Assembly: GCA_964346475.1 (NCBI GenBank)
Contig: CAYFUM010000009.1
Coordinates: 1 to 45,508 of the forward strand
Direction: 5' to 3'
Origin: DTU036 sp964346475
GTDB lineage: Bacteria > Bacillota > Clostridia > Peptostreptococcales > Acidaminobacteraceae
Length of the DNA: 45,508 nt
This document shows positions 24,425 through 33,345 of this stretch, one piece after another (position 1 is the first letter of the stretch; the number at the start of each line of letters is the position of its first letter). Under the pieces are notes generated by a model. The model saw only the letters and a program-made list of their open reading frames with translations, did no database searches and had not been told where the DNA came from. Made by a program: the position numbers and the translations under genes.

Positions 24425-25128
24425 AGTCGTATGGAATAACCAATATAGGAAAACTTAGATTAAAAAATGATGATTCCTTTTATTGTTCCGATGGTAACAA
24501 GGGTCTTTACATTGTGGCCGACGGTATGGGAGGCTATAAGGGTGGAGAACTTGCCAGTCGTATAGCTGTTGCTACAGCTGTGGAGGAACTAAAGGGCATT
24601 GATGTTATTGATAGCGAGGTTGCCAGGGCCCTGGTCGACAAAATTCGTCTGCGTCTGGAGGTGGAAATCGACAATAATCCCGAACTCAGCGATATGGGTA
24701 CGACCCTGATTTGTGCCCTGAGTAAGGGTCGCAGCTTTTCCTTTCTACATATTGGAGATTCCAGGGCCTATCATATTATGAACAGGACTATTGTTCAGCT
24801 TACAGAAGACCATACTCTGGTTAATATTCTCTATAAAAGTGGTGTTATAAATAAGGATGAGCTTTCAAATCATCCTAAGAGAAGTGTGCTTATGAAGGCT
24901 ATATCCCTCTATGGTGATAATGAAGCTGATGTTTTCAGAGCAGATTTATCTGAGGGAGATTATCTTTTGCTTTGTTCCGATGGTTTGACAGATCAATTGA
25001 CCAATAGAGAGATACAGGAAGTTTTTAAGAAAGAAGGAGATCCAGAGATGATTGGTAAAGAGCTTGTTGCTAGGGCTCTGGAGTCCGGTGGCAGAGACAA
25101 TATAGCTGTTGTAGTGGTGAAGGCATAA
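24421..25128 (+). CDS. prpC: PP2C-family serine/threonine phosphatase
   Basis: A Mn-dependent protein phosphatase of 235 residues that reverses phosphorylation by the PrkC kinase encoded next. The PP2C motifs are all present: KNDDSFY near the N-terminus, ADGMGGYKGGELAS, DMGTTLICAL, HIGDSRAY, LLLCSDGLTD and GGRDNIAVVVV. I chose the ATG at 24421, which overlaps the rsmB stop as ATGA with AAAGGAT upstream. The upstream ATG at 24397 adds residues that do not belong to the family. Coupling to the kinase gene (2-base gap) fixes the functional pair. Confidence 0.95.
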   Translation: MKSYGITNIGKLRLKNDDSFYCSDGNKGLYIVADGMGGYKGGELASRIAVATAVEELKGIDVIDSEVARALVDKIRLRLEVEIDNNPELSDMGTTLICALSKGRSFSFLHIGDSRAYHIMNRTIVQLTEDHTLVNILYKSGVINKDELSNHPKRSVLMKAISLYGDNEADVFRADLSEGDYLLLCSDGLTDQLTNREIQEVFKKEGDPEMIGKELVARALESGGRDNIAVVVVKA

Positions 25129-25130
25129 TT

Positions 25131-27038
25131 ATGATTGGAAATATATTAAAGGGAAGATATGAAATTATAGATGAGCTAGGTGCAGGTGGAATGGGCATAG
25201 TCTACCTTGCCTACTGTTCCTATTTAAAAAGACGTGTGGCAATCAAGGTACTTCTGCAGGACAATGAGGGTATGGAAGAGAGCCTGCTCCAGGAGGCCAA
25301 GGCTGCAGCCCGCCTATCCCACGGCAACATAGTTCAGATCTATGACATTTTTGAAGAGGATAATAAAACCTATATTGTAATGGAGTATGTAAAGGGTAAA
25401 AGTCTCAGGCAGCTCATAAGCAATCAGGAAGGCACCCCCTTCACTGAGCAGAGAGCCCTGCAGCTGGGATTAAAACTTGCTTCAGCCCTCCATCATGCCC
25501 ATCTAAATGGTGTTATTCACAGGGATATAAAGCCTGATAACATTATAATCGACCAGGACGGTGAGCCCAAGATTACAGATTTTGGGATTGCAAGAATTTC
25601 CAATGATGCAACAATAGTGCATACCGATGAAATTCTTGGTTCCCTGCGTTATTCTTCTCCCGAGCAATTAAAGGGCAGTATTGTTGATGAGAGAGCAGAT
25701 ATTTTTTCTTTGGGAATAGTTATCTTTGAGATGCTAACAGGCACCATGCCCTTTCCCGATGATTCACCAGTTACTGCTGCCTTTAAGAAATTAAAGGAGT
25801 CTATTCCCAGCGTAACCAGCATAAATTCAGAGGTTAGCATTCAAGCTGAGAAGCTTGTAAGCAGGGCTACAGCCCTGGATCCCAAGGAGCGCTACCGGGA
25901 TATGAATGATTTTTATTACGCTATTTCTGACAGCCTGGAGTCTCCCAAGACCTACTATAAAAAACCCTTGGTAGCCAGGGCTAATAGGGCTAAAAGAGCA
26001 AGTGAACAACTTGAGGTGAACTATAAGGAAGAAGGACCTATTGGAAGGGGTCCAGGCAATGTGATGATTGTCCTTGGTCTTTTTATGGCTTTAATCACAG
26101 TGGTCCTATTAGGTGTTCCTATGCTAAAGGGAGCTAACACCAGTAGGGAAGTAGAGGTTCCAAATTTTCTAAATTTAGATTTAAAAGAAGCTCAAAAACT
26201 TCTTGATAGAAGTAAGTTAATAGGGGTTGTAAGTGAAGCTATTTCATCTGAATCTGAAAGAGGAATAATCCTAGAGCAGAGTGTTAAAGAGGGTGAGCTA
26301 GTTGAACTGGGAAGTAAAATCTACTTTACTGTCAGTAAAGGATTAGACCTAGTCAAGGTACCCAGGCTTTTAGGGCTAAGCCTGGAGGATGCAGCCAGTC
26401 TTTTAAAGGCTAATGATCTCCAAATAGGAACTGTTAATAAAGCACACCATGATAGCCTTGCCAAGGGCCTGGTAATTAGTCAGGAATTTGATGAAGATAG
26501 TGAACTAGCTCCAGGTTCTTCGGTGGGAATTACTTTAAGTGAAGGCCCTGAAGAAGAAGAGGTCACAGTACCCAACCTATTAGGTTATCAGTTGTCCACA
26601 GCTATACAAAGGGCTCAAAATGCTGATCTCAAAGTCTTAATCGAAGAGGTTTACAGTTATGATGACTATGGCATAATTATTGCCCAGTCCCTTGAAGAGG
26701 GGGAGAAGGTAAAAAAAGGCACTACTATTACTATTACTGCTTCCCTTGGTCCCCTAGCTGAGGAGGAAGAGGATGATGAAGTCGAGGAGGTTAACTATAC
26801 CTTCGTGGTAGATCCCTCTACCTTTAGTGCTGGTGTTGAAGGTTCAGCCATAGATGATTATATCCTCAGAGCAGTATTAGAGGATGAGGAAGGAAGCTGG
26901 GAGCTTTTTAGTGAATATCATACTGTAACAGAGGGTATGGTTATTACTAGCTATTACGCCCCAAGGGGGGCAAGCTATGAACTCTATGTTGACGCACTTG
27001 GTCATAGTTTCCATGTGGGTGCAGGGGTTATTCAATGA
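25131..27038 (+). CDS. prkC: PASTA-domain serine/threonine protein kinase (PrkC/StkP)
   Basis: A membrane kinase of 635 residues that senses cell wall fragments or lipid II and controls wall growth and dormancy exit. The kinase domain (about 8-270) has the glycine loop GAGGMGIVY (17-25), Lys39, HRDIKPDN (130-137), DFG (150-152) and SPEQ. One transmembrane helix lies at 311-331. Outside are three PASTA repeats at about 341-404, 405-472 and 476-540, then an acidic linker and a C-terminal extracellular domain of about 90 residues with no clear family. TIVHTDEILGS is the activation loop with likely autophosphorylation threonines. It pairs with prpC and overlaps rsgA by 4 bases. Confidence 0.95.
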   Translation: MIGNILKGRYEIIDELGAGGMGIVYLAYCSYLKRRVAIKVLLQDNEGMEESLLQEAKAAARLSHGNIVQIYDIFEEDNKTYIVMEYVKGKSLRQLISNQEGTPFTEQRALQLGLKLASALHHAHLNGVIHRDIKPDNIIIDQDGEPKITDFGIARISNDATIVHTDEILGSLRYSSPEQLKGSIVDERADIFSLGIVIFEMLTGTMPFPDDSPVTAAFKKLKESIPSVTSINSEVSIQAEKLVSRATALDPKERYRDMNDFYYAISDSLESPKTYYKKPLVARANRAKRASEQLEVNYKEEGPIGRGPGNVMIVLGLFMALITVVLLGVPMLKGANTSREVEVPNFLNLDLKEAQKLLDRSKLIGVVSEAISSESERGIILEQSVKEGELVELGSKIYFTVSKGLDLVKVPRLLGLSLEDAASLLKANDLQIGTVNKAHHDSLAKGLVISQEFDEDSELAPGSSVGITLSEGPEEEEVTVPNLLGYQLSTAIQRAQNADLKVLIEEVYSYDDYGIIIAQSLEEGEKVKKGTTITITASLGPLAEEEEDDEVEEVNYTFVVDPSTFSAGVEGSAIDDYILRAVLEDEEGSWELFSEYHTVTEGMVITSYYAPRGASYELYVDALGHSFHVGAGVIQ

Positions 27039-27880
27039 CGGGTAGGATAACAAAATCCATTGCAGGAGACTTCTGGGTTGAAAGTCAGGGAGAGACTCTA
27101 GTAACAAAACCACGGGGGATTTTTCGTCATGTAGGAAATAGTCCTGTGGTGGGCGATTATGTTGATGTCAAGGATCTGACTATAATAAAAATACATGGTA
27201 GAAAAAACAAGCTAATTAGGCCTAATATAGCAAATGTGGATGGGGCACTTCTAATTTTTAGCCTCCTTGAACCAAGACCCGACTTTATGATTTTGGATAC
27301 CCTTCTTGTCAATATATTAAGTCAAGATATAGAACCTCTACTGGTCTTTAATAAAGCTGATCTAGTTGATCAAAAGCATATCGATGGAATAAAAAGTATT
27401 TATAGCTCTTTTAACTGTCTTTTCCTATCAACCCTGGAAAAGGATGATATGGAGCTCTTATTAGAGAATTTAAAGCCTGGACTATATGTACTGGCTGGTC
27501 CCTCGGGAGCTGGAAAAAGTTCCATGATAAATAGCCTCATGGGAAAAGAAGTTTTTAAGGTGGGAGAGCTCAGTGAGAGAATTAAAAGAGGCAAGCATAC
27601 CACCAGACACCATGAACTAATAGAGCTTAAAAAAGATGTTTATCTGGCCGATACCCCAGGTTTTCAAACCTTGGAATTGTCTCCAATGGAGGCCAGCGAA
27701 TTAGGGGACTATTATCCGGAATTTGATGGGATAGATAGATGTCGTTTTGATGATTGCCTTCATGATAAGGAACCTGGTTGCAGCGTCAAGCATGCCTTTT
27801 ATGAGGAAGAGATTGCTAAGAGCAGATATTTAAATTATCTAGCTTTACTCGCGGAATTGCGTAGTAGAAAGGATTACTGA
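27035..27880 (+). CDS. rsgA: Ribosome small subunit GTPase RsgA
   Basis: RsgA is a circularly permuted GTPase that checks late 30S assembly. The protein has 281 residues. An N-terminal OB-fold is followed by the permuted GTPase with NKAD (106-109) before the P-loop GPSGAGKS (155-162) and DTPG (206-209). The C-terminal zinc knuckle is CRFDDCLHDKEPGC with ligands Cys236, Cys241, His243 and Cys249. Homologues are known (p)ppGpp-binding GTPases, so this operon carries two alarmone targets (Gmk and RsgA) as well as a synthetase. It overlaps prkC and the rpe start. Confidence 0.95.
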   Translation: MTGRITKSIAGDFWVESQGETLVTKPRGIFRHVGNSPVVGDYVDVKDLTIIKIHGRKNKLIRPNIANVDGALLIFSLLEPRPDFMILDTLLVNILSQDIEPLLVFNKADLVDQKHIDGIKSIYSSFNCLFLSTLEKDDMELLLENLKPGLYVLAGPSGAGKSSMINSLMGKEVFKVGELSERIKRGKHTTRHHELIELKKDVYLADTPGFQTLELSPMEASELGDYYPEFDGIDRCRFDDCLHDKEPGCSVKHAFYEEEIAKSRYLNYLALLAELRSRKDY

Positions 27881-28518
27881 TGATAATTGCACCATCAATT
27901 TTGTCGGCTGATTTTGCTCAACTTGGTTGTGAAATTAAGGCTTTAGAAGAAGCTGGGGCAGACTGGATTCATTTTGATGTTATGGATGGCCAGTTTGTTC
28001 CTAATATATCCTTTGGACTTAAGGTGCTTGAGGATATAAAGGACCTGACCAAGTTACCCTTTGATGTTCATCTTATGATGGTGGAGCCCTATAGGTACCT
28101 TGAGGAGTTTGCAAAGCAAGGGGCAGATATTATTACCTTCCATATTGAAGCTGTGGAGGATGCTGCCAAGTACATTAAAAAAATCCATGATCTAGGTATT
28201 AAAGCTGGACTTTCTCTAAGCCCGGACACTAGCCTGGAGGCTGTGCTACCCTATCTTAAGGACATTGACCTAGTTCTTGTTATGAGTGTTTATCCTGGAT
28301 TTGGTGGCCAGAAGTTTATAGAATCGTCTTTAAATAAGGTTGAAGAACTGAGGCTTTTAAAGGAAAAAAACAATTACTCCTTTATTATAGAAGTGGATGG
28401 AGGAGTAGGTAGCTCCAACGCCGGTATTTTGAAAAAGGCAGGGGCCGACGCCCTAGTAGCGGGCAGCGCTATTTTAGGTAGTGAGGACTACCAAAAAAGT
28501 ATTGAGGCGCTAAGATGA
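27880..28518 (+). CDS. rpe: Ribulose-phosphate 3-epimerase
   Basis: Rpe interconverts ribulose 5-phosphate and xylulose 5-phosphate in the pentose phosphate pathway. The protein has 212 residues and forms a TIM barrel. Motifs are IAPSILSADFAQLG, WIHFDVMDGQFVPNISFG with the metal-binding His and Asp, FDVHLMMVEP, VLVMSVYPGFGGQKFI and EVDGGVG, and the C-terminal phosphate site is LVAGSAI. It overlaps rsgA by one base and thiN by four bases. The order rsgA-rpe-thiN is conserved in Firmicutes. Confidence 0.96.
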   Translation: MIIAPSILSADFAQLGCEIKALEEAGADWIHFDVMDGQFVPNISFGLKVLEDIKDLTKLPFDVHLMMVEPYRYLEEFAKQGADIITFHIEAVEDAAKYIKKIHDLGIKAGLSLSPDTSLEAVLPYLKDIDLVLVMSVYPGFGGQKFIESSLNKVEELRLLKEKNNYSFIIEVDGGVGSSNAGILKKAGADALVAGSAILGSEDYQKSIEALR

Positions 28519-29093
28519 ATCTCATTGTAGCTAGTGCCCAGGTGGACAGGGCACTTCTACTTTCCTATGTAGAGAAGGCGGATAGGATAATAGCAGTTGA
28601 TGGAGGCCTTAATCACTTAAATAAAGTGGACATTGAAGCAGATATAGTTCTGGGTGACTTTGATTCCTATATAGGAGATTTGCCTAAGGGGGCAGTGGTC
28701 TTTCCTAGGGAAAAGGATTTCTCCGATATAGAGGCAGCTCTAGATCTTTATAGGGGTGAAGAGACTGTTATTCTGGGTGCTACAGGAGGAAGGCTTGACC
28801 ATTTTCTGTCTGTTCTTTCTCTTATGAGGGGTAGGGAGGAGCTTTTGCTTGTAGATGAGCAAAATGAGTTATTTTATCGAAGGGATGAGTTTATCCTAGA
28901 AAAAAGAAATGGCTATTTCTCCTTGTTTCCTGATGAAGATACAAGAATAACTATTGGTGGAGCTAGATACGAATTAGATAATCATTTGGTAGAAAAAAAA
29001 AGCAGCCTGCTTCTTAGTAATAGCTGGGTGGACAGAGTCAGGGTAAGGGTTGAATCAGGTTGGGTCCTGGTTGTTCTCTCAAAGGACAAATAA
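28515..29093 (+). CDS. thiN: Thiamine pyrophosphokinase
   Basis: ThiN converts thiamine to thiamine diphosphate with ATP. The protein has 192 residues. Motifs are AVDGGLNHL, VLGDFDSYIG with metal-binding acidic residues, EKDFSDIEAAL and LGATGGRLDHFLS. The C-terminal half forms the beta-rich thiamine-binding domain, which is less conserved. It is the last gene of the operon that begins at 14295, and a terminator follows after 2 bases. Confidence 0.93.
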   Translation: MNLIVASAQVDRALLLSYVEKADRIIAVDGGLNHLNKVDIEADIVLGDFDSYIGDLPKGAVVFPREKDFSDIEAALDLYRGEETVILGATGGRLDHFLSVLSLMRGREELLLVDEQNELFYRRDEFILEKRNGYFSLFPDEDTRITIGGARYELDNHLVEKKSSLLLSNSWVDRVRVRVESGWVLVVLSKDK

Positions 29094-29095
29094 AA

Positions 29096-29113
29096 AAATC
29101 CCAAAAGGGATTT
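29096..29113 (-). terminator. Terminator for rpmB, also between convergent genes
   Basis: AAATCCC (29096-29102), loop AAAA and GGGATTT (29107-29113) form a perfect stem. On the minus strand it is followed by a run of seven T (all pairs counted), so it is strong for rpmB; on the plus strand the T run is short, so it may only weakly stop the thiN transcript. Confidence 0.8.
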
Positions 29114-29115
29114 CC

Positions 29116-29310
29116 TTAAACAGCCCTGCGGACCTTATTTGATCTTAAGCAACGAGAACAAACCATTACGCGTCTTACTGCATTATTATCGTCTAGAATA
29201 CGCACTCTTCTAAGGTTTGGTTTCCAGACTCTTTTTGTATGATTAAGGGCATGAGAGATTTTGTGTCCACTTATGTTGCTCTTGCCACAGACAAAGCATT
29301 GTCTTGCCAT
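29116..29310 (-). CDS. rpmB: Ribosomal protein bL28
   Basis: A protein of 64 residues of the large ribosomal subunit. It starts with MARQCFVCGKSNISGHKISHA and ends with RVMVCSRCLRSNKVRRAV. The zinc-binding cysteine pairs CFVCG and CSRC are both intact, so this is the zinc-containing (C+) form. The ATG follows AAAGGAGGTG on the minus strand. As in Bacillus, it is inverted relative to its neighbours, between thiN and the yloU-fakA pair. It has its own promoter and terminator. Confidence 0.96.
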   Translation of the reverse strand: MARQCFVCGKSNISGHKISHALNHTKRVWKPNLRRVRILDDNNAVRRVMVCSRCLRSNKVRRAV

Positions 29311-29352
29311 GTTTACACCTCCTTTTATGGGATTTTCAATGGTAGCAGAGAT

Positions 29353-29381
29353 AGTATATCAAATTGAGGATTAACAGGCAA
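29353..29381 (-). promoter_or_regulatory. Promoter of rpmB
   Basis: Read on the minus strand: TTGCCT (29381-29376), a 17-base spacer and TATACT (29358-29353), about 43 bases from the rpmB start. The -35 matches four of six consensus bases. It overlaps the yloU promoter region, so the two polymerases could interfere. Confidence 0.6.
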
Positions 29382-29399
29382 GGAGATTTTAGATAAAAT
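29371..29399 (+). promoter_or_regulatory. Promoter of the yloU-fakA-recG unit
   Basis: TTAACA (29371-29376), a 17-base spacer and TAAAAT (29394-29399), 24 bases before the yloU start. It is back to back with, and overlaps, the rpmB promoter on the other strand. Confidence 0.6.
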
Positions 29400-29422
29400 A
29401 AGTTTCAGTTAGGAGATTATTT

Positions 29423-29770
29423 ATGAATTTGAAACAGCAAACAAAATACGGTATCATTGATATTGACAAAAAAGTTGTCGAAGATTTTGCAAGGATGGCT
29501 GCCAGCCAGTGCTATGGAGTAACAGCTATTCAGACCTCGAAAGAGGGTGTTCTCCAGCGTTTTAAAAAGGATTCTCCAGGAGGTATCCAGGCTCGAGAAG
29601 GAGAAAAGGGACTTATACTTGATGTTTATGTCACTTTGCAGTATGGTGTACGTACTGCAGCCGTTGCACAAAATATAATGGAAAATGTTAAGTATCAAAT
29701 AGAAAGCACTCTAGAACTTCCTGTAGAAGAGGTCAATGTATTTATAGAGAGTATTAATGTGGGTGAATAA
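29423..29770 (+). CDS. yloU: Asp23/Gls24 family envelope stress protein (YloU)
   Basis: A protein of 115 residues of the Asp23/Gls24 family. Members are abundant, membrane-associated and linked to cell envelope stress, but have no known enzyme activity. The signature KYGIIDIDKKVVEDFARMAASQCYGV is at the N-terminus, with VYVTLQYGV and NVFIESINV in the second half. It has no signal peptide. The ATG follows AGGAG. As in other Firmicutes it precedes fakA, whose start overlaps its stop codon by one base. Confidence 0.92.
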   Translation: MNLKQQTKYGIIDIDKKVVEDFARMAASQCYGVTAIQTSKEGVLQRFKKDSPGGIQAREGEKGLILDVYVTLQYGVRTAAVAQNIMENVKYQIESTLELPVEEVNVFIESINVGE

Positions 29771-31395
29771 TGAAAATGGATCGATTAGATGATAGGACCC
29801 TTAGAAGGGTATTGGAGACCGGATATCGTAAGCTAAATTCCGATAAGGAGCTGGTAAATAGTCTAAATGTCTTTCCCGTTCCCGATGGAGATACAGGCAC
29901 CAACATGTCTTTGACCCTAAAGACAGCAGTAGAGATGGTTGAAAAGGACGCTAGCACAAGTTCTGGAGAAATTCTTAAGAGTTTTTCCAAAGGTTCTCTC
30001 ATGGGAGCCAGGGGAAATAGCGGTGTTATACTTTCTCAAATTTTTGGTGGACTGGCTAGGGGAGCTGGGGGCAAGGAAAGTCTCAGCGTGGCTGATTTTA
30101 TAGAGGCCCTAGAGGAGTCAGTTGAGGTTGCCTATAAGGCTGTTATGAAGCCTGTCGAGGGTACAATACTGACTGTTATTCGCCAGACCACTGAATGGGT
30201 CAAGGGCCATGATGGAGTTAAAGCTTTAAATTTCGAGGAGTTTTTTAAGCTCTTGATTGAAAAAGCCAGCCTTTCTTTAAAAGGCACACCAGATCTTCTA
30301 CCTATTCTAAAGCAGAGTGGGGTAGTGGATGCAGGTGGTCAGGGACTTGTTTCTATTTTTGAAGGTTTTCTTGCTGGCCTAAAGGGTGAGGAAATTTATT
30401 TTTCAGAAGAGGAAAGCAGTGAAGAGGTTCATTATCATCAGGAGTCTAGTGATATTCATTTTGCCTATTGCACGGAGTTTATCATAAGTGCCAATAAGCC
30501 CTCCAATGAGGAGTTAAAAGAGAGAATCCTTAAGCTAGGCGACAGTGTGGTATTTGTTCAAGATGATGACATAGTTAAGGTCCACCTCCATACCAACAAT
30601 CCTGGTGTAGCCTTAGAAGCTGCCCTGGAATACGGTAGCCTGGTCAATGTGAAAATAGATAATATGAGAATGCAGCATGAGACCATCATGGGCGTCCATC
30701 ATGATACTAGAGATGAAATTATTTTGGAGGATGAAGAGGATGATAGAAATATAGCCGTATTGGCAGTCTGTGCGGGTTCAGGCTTTGAGAAGATCTTCAA
30801 GGACCTGGGGGTGTCTGCTATAATTGAGGGTGGACAAACAATGAATCCATCTACGGAGGATATTCTAGCGAAAATAGAAAAACTATCTGCCCAGCACATT
30901 ATTATTTTACCAAATAACACTAATATTATCCTTGCGGCCAAACAGGCCCAGGCTATGAGTGATAAAAACATCCATGTTTTAGAGACTAAAACCGTTCCTC
31001 AGGGTATAGCTGCAATGATGGGATATGATCCCTATGGAGAAGTAGAGGATAACCTAGAAGCCATGGAAGAGGGCTTTGATGTCTCTACAATTCAAATCAC
31101 CTATTCTGTAAGGAATACCAAGATTCAAGGCTTTGTTATAAAGGAGAAGGATATCCTCTGTATTAAAGACGATGAGATTGTAGCAGTGGAGAAGACGCCA
31201 GAAAAGGCTCTTAAAAAGGTCCTGGATCTTTACGGCGAAGAGTATGATCTTATAACAGTATATAAGGGCCAGGACAGTGATCTTAATAAGGCTCAAAAGA
31301 TAATAGATGAGGTAAGTAAAAGGAATGAGGATGTGGAAATAGAGCTCTATCCGGGTGAACAGCCCGTCTACTACTATATCCTCTCACTGGAATAG
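29770..31395 (+). CDS. fakA: Fatty acid kinase catalytic subunit FakA (DAK2 domain)
   Basis: FakA phosphorylates fatty acids bound to a FakB protein, feeding exogenous or recycled fatty acids into phospholipids. The protein has 541 residues. The N-terminal DhaL-type kinase domain has SLNVFPVPDGDTGTNMSLTL (DGDTGTNM at 39-46), where the aspartates bind Mg, and GNSGVILSQIFGG. QSGVVDAGGQGLVSIFEG ends the kinase domain near residue 200. The middle and C-terminal DegV-like regions follow. The length is standard. No fakB gene is in the window. The stop codon is the first base pair set of the terminator hairpin that follows. Confidence 0.94.
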   Translation: MKMDRLDDRTLRRVLETGYRKLNSDKELVNSLNVFPVPDGDTGTNMSLTLKTAVEMVEKDASTSSGEILKSFSKGSLMGARGNSGVILSQIFGGLARGAGGKESLSVADFIEALEESVEVAYKAVMKPVEGTILTVIRQTTEWVKGHDGVKALNFEEFFKLLIEKASLSLKGTPDLLPILKQSGVVDAGGQGLVSIFEGFLAGLKGEEIYFSEEESSEEVHYHQESSDIHFAYCTEFIISANKPSNEELKERILKLGDSVVFVQDDDIVKVHLHTNNPGVALEAALEYGSLVNVKIDNMRMQHETIMGVHHDTRDEIILEDEEDDRNIAVLAVCAGSGFEKIFKDLGVSAIIEGGQTMNPSTEDILAKIEKLSAQHIIILPNNTNIILAAKQAQAMSDKNIHVLETKTVPQGIAAMMGYDPYGEVEDNLEAMEEGFDVSTIQITYSVRNTKIQGFVIKEKDILCIKDDEIVAVEKTPEKALKKVLDLYGEEYDLITVYKGQDSDLNKAQKIIDEVSKRNEDVEIELYPGEQPVYYYILSLE

Positions 31396-31415
31396 AGCCT
31401 AAGGGCTCTATTTTT
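31393..31415 (+). terminator. Terminator between fakA and recG
   Basis: TAGAGCC (31393-31399), loop TAAG and GGCTCTA (31404-31410), followed by TTTTT. The stem starts at the fakA stop codon and the T run runs into the recG ribosome binding site. No promoter is evident for recG, so this is probably a partial terminator that lowers expression of the downstream genes. Confidence 0.7.
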
Positions 31416-31425
31416 GGAGGTATTT

Positions 31426-33345
31426 TTGAAACTGCAAGATATAAAGGGCATAGGAAAGAGAAAGGAGACAATATTAAATACCCTGGGTATTTATACTGTA
31501 AATGATCTTCTCTATCACTTTCCCACCAGGTTTGAGGACAGGAGAAAGGCTCTAGAGGCTAAAAATGGAAGTGTTGGCAGTTTTTGTGGAAGATTAATCA
31601 GCAAGGAGCATTGGCGCTCTAGACAGGGTACCCAGAGCCTAAGACTTCATATAGCCTGGGAAGGTTATGTGGTAGAGGTGCTTTTTTTCAATGCTCTTTA
31701 TTTAGATAGGGCCTTTGTCCTCGATAGAGACTACTGCTTCTATGGAAAACTGGAACAAAGGGGCATATTCTTTAACATGGTTCATCCAGCCTTCTCCCAG
31801 GCTGATCAGGATGATTTTTTTGAAATCACCCCCCTTTACACTTATAGAAAGGGATTGGGTCAAAAGGACTTGGCTAATTTTGTTTCCTATGCCCTGGATG
31901 AAGAAGCTATAGAAGATTATCTTGATATAGAGGACCGCCTGGAATGGAAGCTGATGGAGCTTGGAGAAGCTATAAGACAGATGCATTTTCCTTCCTCAAG
32001 GGAAAGCTATGCCCAGGCTAAATATAGATTAATATTTGATGAGTTTTTCAACTTCCTACTAGAGAATCAGGCCAAGCCTAGACCCAAAACAAGAGAATTT
32101 CCAAGAAAGGACAGGGAGTCTTTCCTGGAGCTTGTGGATTTTAGCCTAACCCAGGACCAGCTTAAAGTTCTAGAGGAGCTGGATAGGGACCTGGCTTCGG
32201 GCCTGCAAATGCAAAGGTTAATCCAGGGAGATGTAGGTAGTGGGAAGAGCCTTCTTGCCTACTATAGCCTGTGGAAACTCCTAGATACAGGGGCCCAGGG
32301 GGTCTATTTAGCGCCAACCGAGCTTTTAGCCAGACAGCAAGAGGAGATAATTGCAAAAATGTTTCCTGGTAAATCTCTTCTTCTTGTGGGCTCCAGCAAA
32401 AACAAGGAGAAAATTTACCAGGATATAGCAGAAAACAAGTACCCAATAATAGTTGGAACCCATGCTCTTTTTGAAGAGGATGTGAATTTTGCTGATCTTA
32501 GGCTGGTTGTTGCCGATGAGCAGCAGCGTTTTGGGGTAGCGCAAAGGAGTGCCCTTTATGATAAGGGACAAAATCCACATATACTGATGATGTCTGCAAC
32601 CCCCATACCCAGGACCTTGTCAATGATACTACATAGGAACCTAGATATAAGTTACCTAAGGGAGAAACCCCCGGGACGAAGGAATATTAAGACCAAGGTC
32701 ATTGGTCCTGGTGATCTAGGGGCTGTCTATGAACATATAGAAGGTGAAATTGCCAAGGGCAGGAGTGCCTTTGTAGTATTTCCACTTATTGAAGAGAGTG
32801 AGCACCTGGATATTATATCCCTGGATGAAGGAATAGAGGAGCTGACTAAGATTTTTGGTGATAGGCTTGGATATGTCCACGGTAGGATGAACGACAGGGA
32901 AAAGGAAGAGGCTCTCCATGATTTTCGACAGGGAAAAAAGAGCGTTTTGGCATCCACAACCGTTATAGAGGTAGGCATTGATATTCCCCAGGCTTCGATA
33001 TTGCTTTTAAGGGGTGCTGAGAGATTTGGTCTTTCCCAGATTCATCAAATTAGGGGTAGGATTGGCAGGAATAAATATGATAGCTATTGTTACCTCTGTG
33101 CTGAAAAGTCTATTCCGGAAAGACTTTACATCCTAGAAAAATATGACGATGGTTTTGCTATTGCAGATGAGGACCTTAGGCTAAGAGGCCCCGGGGAATT
33201 AAGGGGTATCAAGCAGAGTGGAGACCTCAATTTTAGGCTTGCTGATCCTAGCCGCCATCAGAAGATTCTCCAGCGAGTCTCCAAACTCTTAGAGGGAGAT
33301 ATCCTTATAAAGTATAGTAGGGCAAGGGAGGCCCTTGAGTTATGA
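31426..33345 (+). CDS. recG: ATP-dependent DNA helicase RecG
   Basis: RecG remodels stalled forks and branch-migrates Holliday junctions. The protein has 639 residues. The N-terminal wedge domain starts with LQDIKGIGKRKETIL (a helix-hairpin-helix like segment) and holds an OB-fold around 50-150. The helicase core has Walker A GDVGSGKS (268-275), DEQQRFG (364-370, usually DEQHRFG), MSATPIPRTL, TTVIEVGIDIP and QIRGRIGR. All ATPase motifs are intact, in contrast to PriA here. I chose TTG 31426 because GGAGGT at 31416-31421 is its ribosome binding site; an in-frame TTG at 31414 would place that site inside the gene. Confidence 0.95.
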   Translation: MKLQDIKGIGKRKETILNTLGIYTVNDLLYHFPTRFEDRRKALEAKNGSVGSFCGRLISKEHWRSRQGTQSLRLHIAWEGYVVEVLFFNALYLDRAFVLDRDYCFYGKLEQRGIFFNMVHPAFSQADQDDFFEITPLYTYRKGLGQKDLANFVSYALDEEAIEDYLDIEDRLEWKLMELGEAIRQMHFPSSRESYAQAKYRLIFDEFFNFLLENQAKPRPKTREFPRKDRESFLELVDFSLTQDQLKVLEELDRDLASGLQMQRLIQGDVGSGKSLLAYYSLWKLLDTGAQGVYLAPTELLARQQEEIIAKMFPGKSLLLVGSSKNKEKIYQDIAENKYPIIVGTHALFEEDVNFADLRLVVADEQQRFGVAQRSALYDKGQNPHILMMSATPIPRTLSMILHRNLDISYLREKPPGRRNIKTKVIGPGDLGAVYEHIEGEIAKGRSAFVVFPLIEESEHLDIISLDEGIEELTKIFGDRLGYVHGRMNDREKEEALHDFRQGKKSVLASTTVIEVGIDIPQASILLLRGAERFGLSQIHQIRGRIGRNKYDSYCYLCAEKSIPERLYILEKYDDGFAIADEDLRLRGPGELRGIKQSGDLNFRLADPSRHQKILQRVSKLLEGDILIKYSRAREALEL

